This document shows, piece by piece, positions 58,745-64,000 of a stretch of 64,000 bases of DNA (position 1 is its first letter; each line of letters starts with the position of its first letter). The stretch spans positions 11,341,001 through 11,405,000 of the forward strand of contig CM068317.1 of NCBI GenBank assembly GCA_034766995.1, given 5' to 3'. The notes under the pieces are model-generated. The model did not search any database. It was not told the DNA's origin and was given only the letters and a program-made list of their open reading frames with translations. The DNA is from Acanthacorydalis orientalis. Taxonomy: Eukaryota > Arthropoda > Insecta > Megaloptera > Corydalidae. Both the position numbers and the translations under genes were made by a program.

Positions 58745-60022
58745 CGAGAGAAATTTGAAAAGTTCGCGGCCTAATATATAAGTAGCGGTAATATTTTAAA
58801 TATTTGTGGAGCATTACAAAGCGATATCTATCTTATACATAACTTCAAAGTATACAATTAATATGTCAAGATTGTTCCAACATCAATTTAAATAATGCTT
58901 TGTGTGCCGTTGTTGTAATGGATAAAGTTGAACATCGTGCGGTGATAAAGTTGTTTGTCAAAAAAGGCTTAACATCAACAGAAATATTTAATGAGACGAA
59001 CAATGTACTGAGTGATAGTGCACCTTTGTAAACAACCATAACGAAGTGGGCAACTGAATTTAAATGTGGCCATGCAAGTTTAGAAAATAACCCGCGTAGT
59101 GGACGTCCGAAAACTGCAACGACAGAAGAAATCATCCACAAAGTGCACGATATTGTCTTACAGGATCGGCGATTGAAGGTGTCCGAAATTTATAAGGTTG
59201 TGAGTGTTTCAGATGAACCCGTATATCACATCCTAACCGAAGAGTTAGGTATTAAAAACCTATCGGCAAGATGGGTGCCGCGTTTGTTGACAATTGATCA
59301 CAAACGCATTCGAGTACAAATTTCCCAAGACTGTTTGGATCTATGTAAGAGAGGTACGATTGACTTTTTACGGCGATTTGTAACTACAGATGAGACTTGG
59401 ATTCACCATTACACTCTAGAGTCAAAACAACAATCAAAGTAATGGAAGCATTCTCCGCCACCAAAAAAATAAATCAGTTTTATCTACTGGAAAAGTAATG
59501 ACTACAATTTTTTGGGTTGCTAAAGAGATCCTGCTAATTGACGACCTTCCATAGAGCCAACCCATAACTGGAGATATTATGCTGAACTTTTGGATCGACT
59601 CGATCAAACAATTCGTGAGAAAAGACCAGGTTTATCAAAGAAAAAAACATTTTCCATCAGGACAATGCACGTTCCCATACAAGTATTATATCCATGGCAA
59701 AATTCGCTGAATTTAAGTACGATTTGCTACCCTATCCATCCTATTCTCCAGATTTACCCCCCACAGATTTCCATCTGTTCCCAAAACTTAAAAAAATCCT
59801 TGATGGTAAACAATTTGTTAGATGAAGAACTGATAGCAACAGTGAATCTCTATTTTGAGGACCTCCAAGAAAAGGATTTTCGGAACGGCATAAAAGCACT
59901 GGAGCATCACTGGATGGAAGTGTATTGAAGTTCAAGGGAATTATATTGTAAAATAAAAGTAATTTAAAAACACAAGTTATATTCGTTCATAGTTAGGCCG
60001 CGAACTTTTCAAATTGCCCTCG
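58745..60022 (+). mobile_element. mariner element, 1278 bp, both ends preserved
   Basis: The left end CGAGAGAAATTTGAAAAGTT then CGCGGCCTAA and the right end on the minus strand CGAGGGCAATTTGAAAAGTT then CGCGGCCTAA differ at only about two of 30 positions. TA precedes the left end (58743-58744); TG follows the right end, so the TA duplication is probably mutated. Length is that of a complete mariner. High end identity suggests a younger insertion than the other copies here. Confidence 0.92.
58918..59928 (+). pseudogene. mariner transposase, nearly complete, inactivated by few lesions
   Basis: ATG at 58918 begins MDKVEHRAVIKLFVKKGLTS. Codon 38 is TAA (59029-59031); the same frame then runs to TAA at 59440-59442 through KWATEFKCGHASLENNPRSG, RLLTIDHKRIRVQIS and the first catalytic Asp in VTTDETWIHHY. 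After that, single-base frameshifts (near 59470, 59560-59580, 59650 and 59830) separate STGKVMTTIFWV, a YYAELLDRLDQTIREKRPGL block, HQDNARSHT and, 34 residues past that Asp, PTDFHLFPKL. The C-terminus DEELIATVNLYFEDLQEKDF ends at TGA 59926-59928. All three catalytic Asp codons survive. Confidence 0.92.
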
Positions 60023-60899
<877 letters not shown>

Positions 60900-60900
<1 letters not shown>

Positions 60901-61600
60901 CGAGTACGATCTGTCTCTGTTTAAAGATAAAAACGAAATAGCGTCTCGTGTTTGTATCACGTCTATCTAATGTCTGCAGCATCCGTAGCGTTGATTATAT
61001 ATATATGTATATATATATATATATATATTCAGGCACACAAATGAGAATACTGCAATGTCGACCCGCCGACCGACCGATGTCTGCGCGACTGGTTGTGTTT
61101 AGCGAGCGGGTGACCGACGGCATCGCAAGAATCGCGGTGGGGGTGTTGGCGGCCGACAATGGGTTGGTGACCTACGAACGGCCGCGCGCGGATTCCAAGG
61201 GCGCGCGCGTAACCATGCTCCCGCTCTGTCTACACACGCATCGCGGGACAGGATGAAACAAGTTGTGGCCGATAGCACACACACATACAAACACACATAC
61301 ACAAAGACGACACAGTCAGACAGACAGGGCAGCCACATGCACACACTGACAGAAGAGCGTTTATTGTCTGTATGGAAACGAAATAAACTGCTCCATAGGT
61401 TATGAACGAGTGCTACACGAACAATATATCTATTCAATCGGAATTATCGTGCACGTTACGACTGGACGCCGAGCGACACATTTTATGTACGGACGATGAT
61501 AATGTGGAAGTAATGAGACGGTCGTGTTCTGAATATGTTATTATATTCCAGCAAGTTCACTATCTGGCCTTTATACGCTCATTGTATAATTAGTTTCCGT
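60900..61600. promoter_or_regulatory. CpG-rich island, candidate promoter or first exon
   Basis: The most GC-rich part of the window. 61050-61260 is dense in CpG (CGACCCGCCGACCGACCGAT near 61060, GGCCGCGCGCGG near 61180, GGGCGCGCGCGTAACC near 61199). A CA/GACA-rich stretch follows (61279-61345), then a mixed-composition stretch to 61570 with further CpG. Overlapping frames on both strands (61099-61437 minus, 60948-61256 plus) are compositional and show no domain. In an AT-rich genome such an island usually marks a promoter or 5' exon. Strand and gene unknown; a short (AT)n run at 61007-61028 lies within it. Confidence 0.5.
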
Positions 61601-61990
61601 ATGTAATCCTCATTAAGAATGGATTTTCCGTTACAAATTTGAATTTGTTGACTTGTAGTTTACCAACATTGGATATAGTTGATACGTTCATACATTTTAG
61701 AAACAATTTAAACCTGACAAAGGTACAGTACTTATTCATATACACTGAATAAGTTTAGACAGAGTACAAACAGAAATACTTTTGGATAGGCACTGTATTT
61801 ATCCCCTAATTTTTAACGATTTTTTTAAATTAACAATAAAAACATAAATTTACTATAAATGTATATAAAAACAGCATAAACTAGATTAAAACGAATAAAA
61901 GTACATATTTTCACATTTTTTACGAAATAATAATTAAATTAACAAATTTATATTAATATAAATCATTTTTTTTTAATGTTTTAATTGATG
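61601..61990. other. AT-rich DNA, nothing recognised
   Basis: No frame or repeat arm seen. Confidence 0.45.
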
Positions 61991-62223
61991 TTTTGTGGGA
62001 TTTATTTTATTTTGAATAAGATATCAGATTTAATTTCACTAAATTATTAGTGATACTACGTGATTTTACTATAGATCCCATTTTTTTAAAAAAAATATCA
62101 CTCAGATGTTCAATAGATTGAATGCATGAAGACTGGAGAAGTTAATAGACGTTATTTTATATAGCAACTTGTTTAATATTATCCATACTTTCTACAAATA
62201 TTCTATTTTAAAACGTATATTGC
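61991..62223. repeat. tandem duplication, unit 1
   Basis: From TTTTGTGGGATTTATTTTAT to ACGTATATTGC; repeated in the same orientation at 62292-62558 with roughly 90 percent agreement by eye. Confidence 0.9.
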
Positions 62224-62291
62224 ATTGATTCATAAAAATAAATTATTTCACAACAAAGCTATAATATTGTAGCTAAATTCACAAATTAATA

Positions 62292-62558
62292 TTTTGTGGG
62301 ATTTATTTTATTCCGAATAACACATTAGATTTAATTTCACTAAATTATTTGTGATACTACGCGAATTGTTTTCCATCCTCCCTGAAGAACTGCATTTTTA
62401 TGAACTATAGATCCCATTTTTTTAAAAAAATATCACTCAGTTATTTAACAGATTGAATGCATGAAGACTGGAGAAGTTACTAGACTTTATTTCATATAGC
62501 AACCTGTTTAATATTATCCATACTTTCTACAAATATTCTATTTGAAAACGTATACTGC
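62292..62558. repeat. tandem duplication, unit 2
   Basis: Same sequence as unit 1 plus about 34 extra bases (around TTTTCCATCCTCCCTGAAGA) that unit 1 lacks. The spacer ATTGTAGCTAAATTCAC before it resembles ATTGTGGCTAAATTCAT before the FB1 copy at 62725, so the duplication appears to include the DNA next to an FB1 terminus. Confidence 0.9.
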
Positions 62559-62724
62559 TTAGAAGTTTATTTAAAATGAAAAAAATGAATTATTTTTAAT
62601 CAATTAAATTAATTATTTAAAATTTTAATTATTTTCTCAAAAGAAGACAAGTCCTTTAATATCAATAACATTTATATTGTATTAAGTAATAACAACAAAT
62701 TACTTCACAATAGAGCTGTAATAT

Positions 62725-62995
62725 TGTGGCTAAATTCATATTCACAAAGGAATTTTTTACTCACTTATATCAACTATAAAATTTTTCCTGATCAAAAATG
62801 TTCAATAAATTGATTGATAATCTTTGATTGTTGTTTATGTAGATGTATCTATGAGTATATCTTAACGGTCTGAAAATAATGGAATTTGTATATAAATGCT
62901 CACAAGCAACAATCAAAGACTATCAATCGATAATCATTTATTGAACATTTTCCATCAGAAAAAAAATTGTAATTTGCGGAGTGAGTGAAAATTTA
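62725..62995. repeat. FB1 fold-back element, both arms and a clear terminus
   Basis: Left: TGGCTAAATTCATATTCACA, TTTCCTGATCAAAAATGTTC, AATAAATTGATTGATAATCT. Right: AAATGCTCACAAGCAACAAT, CAAAGACTATCAATCGATAA, CATTTATTGAACATTTTCCA, TTGCGGAGTGAGTGAAAATT. The left terminus matches, inverted, the right terminus of the 49.9-kb copy. Confidence 0.82.
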
Positions 62996-63139
62996 TATAA
63001 ACATATTAAATGTGTGTTAATTAGTATGAAAAATTCTGAGACAGACATTTTATTATTCAAATAAAACTCTTAAATGTCATTCTTAATATGTGAATACATA
63101 GACGTGATTAATATATGGATGTAAGAGGGTAGATTGATA

Positions 63140-64000
63140 ATTAACTGTATTTGACAAGAGATGGCACCACTGATATCAAACTGCAATATCTTTTAACAGT
63201 ATTATCTCTCAAAATATTTCTGTCAAAGTTTGAGCGCAATACGTTAATTAGCTTGGTTTCGACAGTCATTCAAAGTAAACAACTATTGCTCTTTTTTAAC
63301 TATGGAAAAAATTCAATATCGGTCAGTGATTAGATTTCTGTTTTTGGATGGGAAAACGCGTGGAAAAATTAAAGAAAAGCTACACGCTGTTTACGGTGAC
63401 TCTGCACCTTCAGATATTAGTTCAATGAATATAAACGTGGTCGTACAAGCGGTTATAAGGAAGAACGTCTAGGTCGTCCAATTGAGGTAACTACTTAGGA
63501 ATGATTGGAAAAATCCATGACGTAGTTTTAAATGATCATAGAATCAAAGTGAATGAGATAGTAGGCATCTCAGATGAATGTGTACTGAACATTTTGCACG
63601 AACATTTATATGTGAAAAAGCTATCCACCAGATGGATGCCGCGTTTGCTCACAATAGATCAAAAATGCATTCGAATGAATATTTCAAAGGAGTGTTTAAC
63701 GATTTATAAACGTTATCGACATAAATTTTTGTGTTGATACATAACCGTTGATGAAACATTGATCCAATACCATACACCTGAGACGAAAGAGTAATCAAAA
63801 CAATTAACTTCTCCTGGCGAACATGCACCAAAGAAAGCAAAAGTCATTGCATCATCTGGCAAGATTATGGCGACAGTTTTCTGGGATGCTCATGGAATAT
63901 TGGTAATCGATTATCTTGAAAAGGGGAAAATAATAACAGGAGCTTACTGTGTATCATTATTGGAACAAATAAATAATGAGATCAAAAAAAACATCCTAAT
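63140..64000 (+). mobile_element. mariner element, truncated by the window end
   Basis: A mariner transposase relic starts at 63302 and is still continuing at the last base. The left terminus is estimated near 63145-63160 from where non-repeat AT-rich DNA gives way to ACAAGAGATGGCACCACTGA, but no inverted partner is available to confirm it. Confidence 0.7.
63302..64000 (+). pseudogene. mariner transposase, partial, inactivated
   Basis: ATG at 63302 begins MEKIQYRSVIRFLFLDGKTR; after about 37 codons the frame shifts and codon 57 is TAG (63470-63472). It continues as RGRTSGYKEERLGRPIEVTT, MIGKIHDVVLNDHRIKVNEI, LLTIDQKCIRMNISKECL, then the first catalytic region reads VDETLIQYHTPE where the family has DETW. 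Further on come PKKAKVIASSGKIMATVFWD, HGILVIDYLEK and SLLEQINNEIKK at the edge. A different lineage from the other mariners here, judged by sequence. The second and third Asp would lie beyond the window. Confidence 0.88.

Noticed and set aside
61099..61437. 112-codon minus-strand frame with Arg/Pro-rich end in the CpG island.
   Set aside because: Explained by GC-rich composition and a CA-repeat translation (VFVYVCLYVCV); overlapping frames exist on the other strand.

Overview
Very AT-rich, repeat-saturated eukaryotic intergenic DNA, most likely from an insect or another arthropod. The basis for that is the mix of repeats: at least five separate mariner (DD34D) transposase relics, piggyBac-type TTAA/CCCTTT mini-elements, a decayed hAT transposase, the 3' end of an RTE-like non-LTR retrotransposon, and about fifty (AT)n arrays, often joined to (GT)n, (CA)n or (GA)n. 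I cannot name the species. I found no intact host protein-coding gene. Most open frames are translations of (AT)n ('YIYIYI') or chance frames in AT-rich DNA.

Layout. 0-8 kb: (AT)n arrays, a few arms of a dispersed fold-back family (called FB1 here) and a small GC-richer block near 2.3-2.8 kb. 8.65-9.06 kb: a CpG-containing, GC-richer island carrying a perfect palindromic X-box (RFX-type) motif, a promoter/first-exon candidate. 9.5-14.5 kb: arrays, FB1 copies and a 94-bp inverted-repeat element (SM1) between two arrays. 15.6-16.5 kb: internally deleted mariner, minus strand. 17.9-18.5 kb: first copy of MD1, a mini-element apparently made by fusing the two ends of a mariner transposase gene. 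21.7-23.0 kb: full-length decayed mariner. 28.5-29.7 kb: decayed hAT element. 31.8-32.4 kb: 614-bp element with roughly 120-bp terminal inverted repeats (LT1). 36.5 kb: second SM1, again between arrays. 39.0-39.45 kb: second GC-richer island. 39.6-40.8 kb: mariner with Hsmar1/MADE1-like ends, minus strand. 41-55 kb: densest part, with MD1, FB1, FB2 and piggyBac mini-elements, an irritans-like mariner (47.9-49.2 kb) and three diverged copies of an unclassified 0.4-0.6 kb repeat (XR). 57.0-57.4 kb: RTE-like 3' end between two (AT)n arrays. 58.7-60.0 kb: nearly full-length mariner. 60.9-61.6 kb: the strongest CpG-rich island. 62.0-62.6 kb: tandem duplication. 63.3-64.0 kb: another mariner, cut by the window edge.

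There is no operon-like system here. What is notable is the organisation: several unrelated mobile elements lie inside or directly against (AT)n arrays, and short palindromic elements recur every few kilobases. The three GC-richer islands are the only stretches that look like host promoter, exon or regulatory DNA. Family names FB1, FB2, MD1, SM1, LT1, XR and YR are labels used only in this report. All homology statements come from reading and aligning by eye.
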